Assembly: GCF_004784465.1 (NCBI RefSeq)
Contig: NZ_SRRU01000010.1
Span: 238,303-302,302, forward strand
Source of the DNA: Streptomyces griseoluteus
GTDB taxonomy: Bacteria > Actinomycetota > Actinomycetes > Streptomycetales > Streptomycetaceae
DNA length: 64,000 nt
Reading direction: 5' to 3'
The position numbers and the translations under genes were made by a program. Under the pieces are notes generated by a model. That model did no database searches and was not told the DNA's origin. It worked only from the letters and a program-made list of their open reading frames with translations. Below are positions 33,169 through 40,830 of this stretch, piece by piece; within the stretch, counting starts at the first letter, position 1, and the number at the start of each line of letters is the position of its first letter.

Positions 33169-35010
33169 GTGCACCACACCAGCACGGGAAGCACGGGAAA
33201 CACCACGGGACCCTCCAGACGGTCCCTGTTCGCGAGCGCGGCCGGCCTCGGCGCCGCGCTCGCCGTCCCCGCCGCCTCCGGCAGGGCCCACGCCGCCGCC
33301 CCGGACGACGCGGCGCTGCGGGCGGTCATCGCCCGGATGACGCTGGAGGAGAAGGTAGGCCAGCTCTTCGTCTCCCGGATCTACGGCCACTCCGCGACCG
33401 CCCCCGACCAGGCGGACATCGACGCCAACCTCAAGGAACTCGGCGTCCGCACCGCCGACGAGCTGATCGAGCGGTACCGGGTCGGCGGCATCATCTACTT
33501 CACCTGGGCGCACAACACCCGCGACCCGCACCAGATCGCCGACCTCTCCAACGGCATCCAGCGCTCCTCGCTGACCCGGCCGCGCGGGCTGCCCATGCTC
33601 ATCGCCACCGACCAGGAGCACGGCGCCGTCTGCCGGATCGGCAAGCCCGCCACCCTGCTTCCCGGCGCCATGGCGCTCGCCGCCGGCCGCTCCCGCACCG
33701 ACGTCCGCACCACCGGCCGCATCTCCGGCACCGAGCTGCGCGCGATGGGCGTCAACCAGGACTACGCGCCCGACGCCGACGTCAACGTCAACCCGGCCAA
33801 CCCGGTCATCGGCGTACGGTCCTTCGGCGCCGACCCCGCCCTCGTCGGCGCCCTGGCCGCGGCCGAGGTGAAGGGCTACCAGGCGGCCGGGGTCGCGGCC
33901 ACCGCCAAGCACTTCCCGGGCCACGGCGACACCGCCGTCGACAGCCACACCGGCTTCCCCGTCATCACGCACAGCCGGGAGCAGTGGGACACGCTGGACG
34001 CGGTGCCGTTCCGGGCCGCCGTCGCCGCGGGCATCGACTCCGTGATGACCGCGCACATCCAGTTCCCCGCGCTCGACCCCTCCGGTGACCCCGCCACCCT
34101 CTCCCACCCGATCGTCACCGGCATCCTGCGCGGCGAACTCGGCTACGACGGCGTGGTCATCACCGACTCCCTCGGCATGGAGGGCGTCCGCACCAAGTAC
34201 GGCGACGACCGGGTGCCGGTGCTCGCGCTCAAGGCCGGGGTGGACCAGCTCCTCAACCCGCCGTCCATGGACGTGGCCTGGAACGCGGTGCTGGCGGCCG
34301 TCCGCAACGGCGAGCTGACCGAGGCCCGCGTGGAGGAATCGGTTCTCCGGATCCTGCGCATGAAGGCGAGGCTCGGCCTCTTCCAGAACACCCGCGTCAC
34401 CCGTGCGGGCGTCGACCGGACGGTGGGCAACAAGCAGCACCTCGCCGCCGCCGACCACATCGCCGACCGCACCACCACCCTGCTGGTCAACGAGGGCCGA
34501 CTGCTCCCGCTGGACCGGCGCAGGCAGCCGAAGGTCCTCGTCGTCGGCGCCGACCCGGCCTCCCCCTCCGGCACCACCGGGCCGCCGACCGGCGTACTGG
34601 CCGCCGCGCTGACCGGACTGGGCTTCACGGCAACGGCGTTGTCCACCGGCACCGCGCCCACGGCGGACGCCATCACCAGGGCGGTCACCGCCGCCCAGGA
34701 CGCCGACGCGGTGATCGTGGCCACGTACAACGTGACGGCGTCCAGCTCCCAACGCACCCTGGCCCGAAGCCTGCTGGCCACCGGACGGCCGGTGATCGCG
34801 CTGGCGATCCGCAACCCGTACGACGTCGCCCAGCTCACCGAGGTCAAGGCGCACCTGGCCGCCTACTGCTGGACCGACGTCGAACTCCGGGCCGCCGCAC
34901 GGGTGATCGCCGGCCGGGTGAAGCCGCGCGGCAAGCTCCCGGTACCGATCGCGCGGGCCGACGACCCGGCGAAGGAGCTGTATCCGCTCGGGTACGGACT
35001 GAGCTACTAG
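33169..35010 (+). CDS. Secreted glycoside hydrolase family 3, NagZ-like
   Basis: 613 residues from GTG 33169 (GGAAGGGG upstream); TTG 33115 in frame is unlikely. The N-terminus has a twin-arginine signal (SRRSLFASAAGLGAALAVPAA, cleavage near AHA). The catalytic barrel carries the beta-N-acetylhexosaminidase motif KHFPGHGDT, whose His-Asp pair is the general acid/base in NagZ-type enzymes, and the nucleophile Asp in ITDSLGMEG. A second GH3 domain follows from about residue 430. Likely substrates are amino-sugar glycans such as peptidoglycan or chitin fragments. The Tat signal implies export of a folded protein, possibly a lipid-free extracellular enzyme. Confidence 0.87.
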   Translation: MHHTSTGSTGNTTGPSRRSLFASAAGLGAALAVPAASGRAHAAAPDDAALRAVIARMTLEEKVGQLFVSRIYGHSATAPDQADIDANLKELGVRTADELIERYRVGGIIYFTWAHNTRDPHQIADLSNGIQRSSLTRPRGLPMLIATDQEHGAVCRIGKPATLLPGAMALAAGRSRTDVRTTGRISGTELRAMGVNQDYAPDADVNVNPANPVIGVRSFGADPALVGALAAAEVKGYQAAGVAATAKHFPGHGDTAVDSHTGFPVITHSREQWDTLDAVPFRAAVAAGIDSVMTAHIQFPALDPSGDPATLSHPIVTGILRGELGYDGVVITDSLGMEGVRTKYGDDRVPVLALKAGVDQLLNPPSMDVAWNAVLAAVRNGELTEARVEESVLRILRMKARLGLFQNTRVTRAGVDRTVGNKQHLAAADHIADRTTTLLVNEGRLLPLDRRRQPKVLVVGADPASPSGTTGPPTGVLAAALTGLGFTATALSTGTAPTADAITRAVTAAQDADAVIVATYNVTASSSQRTLARSLLATGRPVIALAIRNPYDVAQLTEVKAHLAAYCWTDVELRAAARVIAGRVKPRGKLPVPIARADDPAKELYPLGYGLSY

Positions 35011-35138
35011 GGGCCCGCGAAAAAAATCCTCGACGGGCGTGCAACCCTTCGCCGCCATCCGGTGTCGTACTACGCGTCGGGGCTTCGGGGGGGATTCCGT
35101 GGGGGGATTGCGAAGCTCCGGTACGTAGGGGGAAAGCC

Positions 35139-35179
35139 GAGGGGGCGTCCCCGGTCGACAAGACCGGGGACGCCCCCTC
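35139..35179. terminator. 18-bp perfect hairpin between convergent genes
   Basis: GAGGGGGCGTCCCCGGTC (35139-35156) is exactly complementary to 35162-35179, with a 5-base loop. It sits between the GH3 gene and rbsK, ten bases from the rbsK stop, and can end transcription in both directions. Confidence 0.85.
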
Positions 35180-35188
35180 GAAACTTTC

Positions 35189-36091
35189 TCAGGCGTCCAG
35201 TGCCGCGACCTCCGCCGCCGTCGGGTACGACTCCTGCGCCCCGCGCCGGGTCACGGCTGCCGCGCCGACGCGGGCCGCGTAAGCGGCCGCCACCGGCAAC
35301 TCCTCGCCCGCGCCCAGCCGCCAGGCCAGCGCGGCCGTGAACGCGTCCCCGGCACCCGTGGTGTCCACGGCGGCCACCGCCACCGACGGCACCGCCCGTA
35401 CGCCCGAGGCGTCACACACCAGCGCGCCCTTCGCGCCCAGCGTCACCACCACCGAGCGCGGGCCGAGGGCCAGCAGGCGCCGGGCCCGGCCGGCCGGGTC
35501 GTCGCCGGTCTCCTCGTCGCCGAGCAGCACCCGCGCCTCGTGCTCGTTGACCACCAGCGGATCGCAGGCGGCGAGCACGTCATCGGGCAGCGGGCGCGGC
35601 GGGGACGGATTCAGCACGAACCGGGTGCCCTCCGGCAGCGCCCGCACCACGGCCGCCACCGTCTCCAGCGGGATCTCCAACTGCGCCGACACCACCCGCG
35701 CCGCGCCCAGCACCTCCGCCCTCACATCACCCGCGGTGAGGCGGGCGTTGGCGCCGGGGGAGACCACGATGCTGTTGTCCCCGGAGGGGTCGACGGTGAT
35801 CAGCGCGACCCCGGTCGGCGCCCCGCCGGTCAGCACGGCCGCCGTGTCCACCCCGGCCGAGCGGAGCGAGTCCCGCAGCAGACGGCCGTGGCCGTCGTCG
35901 CCGACCCGCGCCAGCAGCGCCGTACGGGCGCCGAGGCGGGCGGCGGCGACCGCCTGGTTGGCGCCCTTGCCGCCCGGATGGACGGCCAGGTCACCGCCGA
36001 GCACCGTCTCCCCGGCACCCGGCCGCCGCTCCACCCCGACCACCAGATCGGCGTTGGCGGACCCCACGACCAGCAGGTCGTAGTCGTACAT
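35189..36091 (-). CDS. rbsK: Ribokinase
   Basis: 300 residues from ATG 36091, AGGGAG seven bases upstream; the nine extra upstream residues of the open frame are dropped. PfkB-family motifs are GSANADLVVGVERRPGAGETVLGG, HPGGKGANQAVAAARLG, the second signature VDTTGAGDAFTAAL with catalytic Asp, and NEHEA. These fit ribokinase, which phosphorylates ribose to ribose-5-phosphate in the cytoplasm. It is the last gene of lacI-rbsA-rbsCB-rbsK, 29 bp after rbsCB. Confidence 0.9.
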   Translation of the reverse strand: MYDYDLLVVGSANADLVVGVERRPGAGETVLGGDLAVHPGGKGANQAVAAARLGARTALLARVGDDGHGRLLRDSLRSAGVDTAAVLTGGAPTGVALITVDPSGDNSIVVSPGANARLTAGDVRAEVLGAARVVSAQLEIPLETVAAVVRALPEGTRFVLNPSPPRPLPDDVLAACDPLVVNEHEARVLLGDEETGDDPAGRARRLLALGPRSVVVTLGAKGALVCDASGVRAVPSVAVAAVDTTGAGDAFTAALAWRLGAGEELPVAAAYAARVGAAAVTRRGAQESYPTAAEVAALDA

Positions 36092-36120
36092 CAAGGCTCC
36101 CTTACGGATATGCGGCACGG

Positions 36121-38073
36121 TCAGCCGGTGAAGCCGGCCACGTTCTCGCGGGTGACCACCTTCACCGGCACCTTCACCATCGGCGCGACCTTGCCGCCGT
36201 CCAGCGCCTTCAGAGCGTTGGTGACGGCGATCCGGCCGAGCTGGGTCGGCTGCTGCGCCACCGAGGCGTACAGACTGCCGTCCTTGACGGCCTTGAGTCC
36301 GTCCGGGGTGCCGTCGAAGCCGACCACCTGCACGGACCTGCCCGCCTTCGCGCCGAGCGCCTTGATCGCGCCGAGGGCCATCTCGTCGTTGGCCGCGATG
36401 ACGCCCTGCACGTCGGGGTGGGCCTGGAGCAGGTTGGACATCACGTCCAGACCCTTGGCCCGGTCGAAGTCGGCGGGCTGCTGCGCCAGCACCTTGATGC
36501 CGGGGAACCGCTTCAGCCCCTTGGCGAAGCCCTCGGCCCGCTCACGCGCGGCGGAGGTGCCCGCCTGGCCCTGGAGGACGACGATCCGGCCCTTGCCGCC
36601 GAGCTTCTCCGCGACCGTCCTCGCGGCCAGCTCGCCACCCGCCACGTTGTCGGACGCGACCAGCGCGGCCACCTTCGCCTTGTTGACCCCGCGGTCCACC
36701 GCGATCACCGGGATGCCGGCCCTGCCCGCCGCCTTCACCGAGTTGCCGGCCGCGTCGGAGTCCACCGGGTTGACGATGACCGCGCCGTAGCCGGAGCTGG
36801 TGAAGTTCTGGAGCTGGTCGGCCTGCTGGGAGGCGTCGTCACGGGCGTCGGTGACGGTGAGGTCCACGCCCCGCTTCTTCGCCTCCGCCTGGGCGCCGTC
36901 CCGGATCTGCACGAAGAACGGGTTGTTCAGGGTCGACAGCGACAGGCCCAGCTTCGGGCCGGCCGGGGCCGAGCCGTTGTGCAGGAAGGAGGTCGCGCCG
37001 ACGATCGCCACGGTCACCACGGCCGCGAGCCCGTACGTCGCCGCCTGCCTGCCCCGGTTCCCGCCGCCGGTACCGGCCGCCACCGGGGTCGCGCCCGCCT
37101 TGCGGCGCACGGTGTCCAGCAGCACGGCCAGCGCGATGACGACACCGATGACGACCTGCTGCCAGAACGCCGAGACCGAGAGCAGGTTGAGGCCGTTGCG
37201 CAGCACCGCCAGGATCAGCGCGCCGATCAGGGTGCCCGACGCCTTGCCGGTGCCGCCCGCGAGCGAGGCACCGCCGATGACCACGGCGGCGATGGCGTCC
37301 AGCTCGTAGCCGTCGGCGGCCTGCGGCTGCGCCGAGGAGAGCCGGGAGGCGAGCACCACACCGGCGACGGCCGCGAACACCCCGGACAGCGCGTACACGG
37401 CGAGCTTCTGCCGCTTCACCCGGAGGCCGGAGAGGCGCGCGGCCTCCTCGTTGCCGCCGATCGCGTACATCGACCGGCCGATGTAGGTCCGCCCCAGCAC
37501 GAACGCCGCGAGCAGCCCCATGACCACCATGACCAGCACCGGCACCGGCAGCCAGTTGCCGAGGGTGTCCCCGAGGTGGGAGACGGAGTCCGGGAACGGG
37601 ATCGGCACGCCCCCGGAGATCACCAGCGACAGACCGCGCGCCACCGACAGCATGGCCAGCGTGGCGATGAACGGCGGCAGCTTCCCGTACGCCGTCAGGA
37701 AGCCGTTGACCAGGCCCGCCGCGATGCCCGTGGCGAGGGCGAGGACCACCGCGAGGGCGACCGGTACGCCGTGCGAGGTGGCGCTCCAGGCCAGCACGGT
37801 CGCCGACAGGGCGGCCACCGAGCCCACCGACAGGTCGATGCCCGCCGAGACGATCACGAACGTCACACCGAAGGCGAGGATCGCCGTCACGGCCGCCTGC
37901 ACACCGATGTTGAGCAGGTTGTCGGTGGTCAGGAAGTCGCCCGACAGCACCGACAGGGCTATGACGAGGACGATCAGCGCGGTCAGCGCGCCGTTGTCGA
38001 GCAGCAGCCGGCCGAAGCCGCCTGCCGCGGAACTTCCGGAGCCGGCCCGGCTCTTGAGGGTGTCAGTGGCCAC
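36121..38073 (-). CDS. rbsCB: Ribose ABC transporter permease fused to substrate-binding protein
   Basis: 650 residues. Residues 1-330 are RbsC-type permease (LTTDNLLNIGVQAAVTAILAFGVTFVIVSAGIDLSVGSV, IGGNEEAARLSGL, IGGASLAGGTGKASGT). After a Gly-rich cytoplasmic linker (about 330-345) comes one more membrane helix (ATYGLAAVVTVAIVGATSFL). Then a periplasmic-type sugar-binding domain to the end (LGLSLSTLNNPFFVQIRDG, VDSDAAGNSVKAAGRAGIPVIAVDR, GVIAANDEMALGAIKALG, VVGFDGTPDGLKAV). The binding protein is therefore tethered to the permease and needs no lipoprotein anchor. The start overlaps the rbsA end by 11 bases. Intact throughout, so a true fusion. Confidence 0.9.
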   Translation of the reverse strand: MATDTLKSRAGSGSSAAGGFGRLLLDNGALTALIVLVIALSVLSGDFLTTDNLLNIGVQAAVTAILAFGVTFVIVSAGIDLSVGSVAALSATVLAWSATSHGVPVALAVVLALATGIAAGLVNGFLTAYGKLPPFIATLAMLSVARGLSLVISGGVPIPFPDSVSHLGDTLGNWLPVPVLVMVVMGLLAAFVLGRTYIGRSMYAIGGNEEAARLSGLRVKRQKLAVYALSGVFAAVAGVVLASRLSSAQPQAADGYELDAIAAVVIGGASLAGGTGKASGTLIGALILAVLRNGLNLLSVSAFWQQVVIGVVIALAVLLDTVRRKAGATPVAAGTGGGNRGRQAATYGLAAVVTVAIVGATSFLHNGSAPAGPKLGLSLSTLNNPFFVQIRDGAQAEAKKRGVDLTVTDARDDASQQADQLQNFTSSGYGAVIVNPVDSDAAGNSVKAAGRAGIPVIAVDRGVNKAKVAALVASDNVAGGELAARTVAEKLGGKGRIVVLQGQAGTSAARERAEGFAKGLKRFPGIKVLAQQPADFDRAKGLDVMSNLLQAHPDVQGVIAANDEMALGAIKALGAKAGRSVQVVGFDGTPDGLKAVKDGSLYASVAQQPTQLGRIAVTNALKALDGGKVAPMVKVPVKVVTRENVAGFTG

Positions 38074-39595
38074 CGGGGGCCTCCGTTTCGGTACTGGGGT
38101 CGGTCGTGGGGGTGCCCACGGCGAGGGACATGACGGCGTCCTGGGTGGCCTCGGCGGCCTCGAGTTCGCCCGCGATCCGGCCCTGGGCCATCACCAGCAC
38201 CCGGTCGCTCATGCCGAGCACCTCGGGCAGGTCGCTGGAGATCATCAGGACGGCCGCACCGGCCGCGGTGAGTTCGTTGACGAGCTGGTAGATCTCCACC
38301 TTGGCGCCGACGTCGATACCGCGCGTCGGCTCGTCGAGGATCAGCACCTCGGCGTCGGCCAGCAGCCACTTGCCGATGACGACCTTCTGCTGGTTGCCGC
38401 CGGACAGGGTGCGCGCGTGCTGGCCGAGGCCCGCCATCCGCACGTTCAGCCGCTCGGCGATCCGCCCGGCCGCCGCGTACTGGCCCTTGCGGTCCACCAG
38501 CCCGCCCCGGCTCGCCGAACGCAGGGTCACCAGGCCCAGGTTCTCCGCCACGGAGGCGTCCAGCACCAGCCCCTGGCCCTTGCGGTCCTCGGGCACCAGA
38601 CCGATCCCGGCGGTCAGTGCCGCGTCCACGTCGTGCCGGCGCAGCGCGGTGCCGCGCACCTTCACCGAGCCCGCGTCGTACGGGTCGGCGCCGAACACCG
38701 CCCGCGCCACCTCGGTACGGCCCGCGCCGACCAGCCCGGCGATGCCGACGACCTCACCGGCGTGCACCTCGAAGCTCACGTCGTGGAAGACGCCGTCCCG
38801 GGTCAGCCCCTCCACCGCGAGCAACGGCTCGCCCCGCTCGGGGCGTTCGCGCGGGTACTGCTGCTCGATGGAGCGGCCCACCATCAGCCGGACGAGTTCG
38901 TCCTCGGGCGTGGACGCCGGGACCTGGCCGACGCTGCGGCCGTCCCGGATCACGGTGACCCGGTCGCCGAGCGCGGCGATCTCGTCCAGGTGGTGGGTGA
39001 TGAACACGATGCCGACGCCGTCCGCGCGCAGCGAGCGCACCAGCGCGAACAGCCGGCCCACCTCCTCGGAGGTGAGCACCGCGGTCGGCTCGTCCATGAT
39101 CAGCACACGGGCGTCCAGGCTGAGCGCCTTGGCGATCTCCACCATCTGCAGCCGGGCGATGCCCAGTTCACGCACCCGCGTGCGCGGGTGGACGTCCAGC
39201 CCGACCCGCTTCAGCAGGGCCTCGGCGTCCGCCTCCATCCGGCCCCGGTCCACCATGCCGAACCGGCGCGGCTGGCGGCCCAGGAAGATGTTCTCGGCCA
39301 CCGTCAGATCGGGGACCAGGTTGAACTCCTGGTAGATCGTGGCGATCCCGAGCGCCTCCGCGTCCCGCGCACTGCGCACCCGGACCTCGGTGCCGTCGAC
39401 CAGGATGCGCCCGGAGTCCGGCGGGCAGGCGCCGGAGAGGGTCTTGATCAGGGTGGACTTGCCCGCGCCGTTCTCGCCGAGCAGGACATGGACCTCGCCC
39501 CGGCGCAGGCCGAAGTCGACGCCGTCCAGCGCGACCACACCGGGGAATGCCTTGCGGATGCCCTCGACGCGCAGCAGTTCGTCGGGATCGCTCAC
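38063..39595 (-). CDS. rbsA: Ribose ABC transporter ATP-binding protein
   Basis: 510 residues from GTG 39595, which overlaps the lacI stop as GTGA; GAGGAG lies upstream. It has two ATPase domains as in all sugar CUT2 transporters. NBD1 has Walker A GENGAGKST and Walker B LIMDEPTAVL. NBD2 has the usual degenerate P-loop region (GIAGLVGAGRTEVARAVFG), signature LSGGNQQKVVIGKWL and Walker B LILDEPTRGID. It energises the rbsCB permease at the cytoplasmic face. The longer upstream open frame is antisense coding shadow inside lacI. Confidence 0.92.
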   Translation of the reverse strand: MSDPDELLRVEGIRKAFPGVVALDGVDFGLRRGEVHVLLGENGAGKSTLIKTLSGACPPDSGRILVDGTEVRVRSARDAEALGIATIYQEFNLVPDLTVAENIFLGRQPRRFGMVDRGRMEADAEALLKRVGLDVHPRTRVRELGIARLQMVEIAKALSLDARVLIMDEPTAVLTSEEVGRLFALVRSLRADGVGIVFITHHLDEIAALGDRVTVIRDGRSVGQVPASTPEDELVRLMVGRSIEQQYPRERPERGEPLLAVEGLTRDGVFHDVSFEVHAGEVVGIAGLVGAGRTEVARAVFGADPYDAGSVKVRGTALRRHDVDAALTAGIGLVPEDRKGQGLVLDASVAENLGLVTLRSASRGGLVDRKGQYAAAGRIAERLNVRMAGLGQHARTLSGGNQQKVVIGKWLLADAEVLILDEPTRGIDVGAKVEIYQLVNELTAAGAAVLMISSDLPEVLGMSDRVLVMAQGRIAGELEAAEATQDAVMSLAVGTPTTDPSTETEAPGGH

Positions 39596-40650
39596 GGTGT
39601 GCTCCTCTGCACCGGGGTGCTCCTTCGGATGGGGGACGTGGGAGGAATCAGTACGGGGGCCGGGGCACCGCACGAGCGGCGCACCACCAGCCGGGCGTCG
39701 AGGGTGACGGACTCGGCGGCCCGCCCCTCGATCCGGTCGACCAGGGCGCGCACGGCGGCCCGGCCCAGTTCGCCGGTGGGCTGGGCGATGGCGGTGATCG
39801 GCGGGTCGGTGTGCACGAACCACGGGATGTCGTCGAACACCGCCAGCGCGATGTCGTCCGGCACCCGCAGCCCGCGCGCCCGGATCGCGTCCAGCGCGCC
39901 CAGCGCCATCAGGTTGTCGGCGGCGAACACCGCGTCGGGAGGCTCGGGCAGGTCGAGGAAGCCCTCGGTGACCCGCCGTCCGCTGGCCGCCTGGAAGTCG
40001 CCGTGGCCGATCAGCTCGTCGGTGAGCGGCAGCCCGTACGCGGCCAGCGCGTCCCGGAAGGCGGTCACCCGCTCGCTGCCGGTCGTGGTGCCGGCCGGGC
40101 CCGCGATGATGGCGAGCCGCCGGTGCCCGAGCAGATGCAGATGCGCCACCAGGTCCCGTACCGCCCGTCGGCCGTCGGCCCGGACCACCGGGACGTCGGC
40201 TCCCGGAATCCAGCGGTCCACGAAGACCACGGGGGTGCCCGCGCGGGCCGCGTCCAGCAGCAGCGGGGAGTCGCCGGGGGCCGGGGAGACCAGCAGACCG
40301 TCGATCCGGCGGTCCAGCAGGGTGCGGACGTGGTGGTCCTGGAGGTCGGGGCGCTCGTCGGCGTTGCCGATGATCACGCTGTACCCGAGGGCGCGCGCCG
40401 CCTCCTCCACCGAGCGGGCCAGCTCGGTGAAGTACGGGTTGAGCACATCGCCGATCACCAGGCCGAGGGCGTGGGTCTGGTCGGTGCGCAGGGAACGGGC
40501 CACGGCGTTGGGCCGGTAGCCCAGCGCGGCCACGGCGGCCAGCACACGGGAGCGCGCCTCGGCGCTCACCGAGGGATGAGCGTTCAGCACGCGCGAGACC
40601 GTGGCGACGGAGACACCCGCCGCGGCGGCGACGTCCTTGATGCTCGCCAT
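39592..40650 (-). CDS. LacI-family repressor of the ribose operon
   Basis: 352 residues from ATG 40650; AAGGAGGTGGAG lies upstream. The helix-turn-helix (MASIKDVAAAAGVSVATVSRVLNAHPSVS) with the LacI hinge (ALGYRPNAVARSLR) is followed by a periplasmic-binding-like core ending in IAQPTGELGRAAVRALVDRIEG. It should repress rbsACBK and itself, released by ribose or a phosphate of it. Two operator-like sequences lie 20-67 bp upstream. The gene is first in the operon, so it is autoregulated, and its stop overlaps the rbsA start by four bases. The open frame upstream of ATG 40650 is antisense to the helicase gene. Confidence 0.9.
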   Translation of the reverse strand: MASIKDVAAAAGVSVATVSRVLNAHPSVSAEARSRVLAAVAALGYRPNAVARSLRTDQTHALGLVIGDVLNPYFTELARSVEEAARALGYSVIIGNADERPDLQDHHVRTLLDRRIDGLLVSPAPGDSPLLLDAARAGTPVVFVDRWIPGADVPVVRADGRRAVRDLVAHLHLLGHRRLAIIAGPAGTTTGSERVTAFRDALAAYGLPLTDELIGHGDFQAASGRRVTEGFLDLPEPPDAVFAADNLMALGALDAIRARGLRVPDDIALAVFDDIPWFVHTDPPITAIAQPTGELGRAAVRALVDRIEGRAAESVTLDARLVVRRSCGAPAPVLIPPTSPIRRSTPVQRSTP

Positions 40651-40669
40651 CGACGGCTCCACCTCCTTG

Positions 40670-40716
40670 TGGAATCGTTTACAACGACGTGTTCCGGAGG
40701 ATTGGAATCGATTACA
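40670..40716. promoter_or_regulatory. Two LacI-type operators upstream of lacI-rbs
   Basis: Read on the minus strand, TGTAAACGATTCCA (40670-40683) and TGTAATCGATTCCA (40703-40716) are near-identical 14-mers, 33 bp apart, with the LacI-family AACGATT/AATCGATT core. Binding at both would cover the lacI-rbs promoter. Confidence 0.78.
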
Positions 40717-40830
40717 CGGGCTCCCGGCAAGCCCCTCCCCGATGGCTGAAATCAGATCGTGATGAACCTTGCTCAGATGAGCGCAGCGGGTGCGGGGTTC
40801 ACTGTCCGTCCCCGCCGGTACCGTCGGTCC

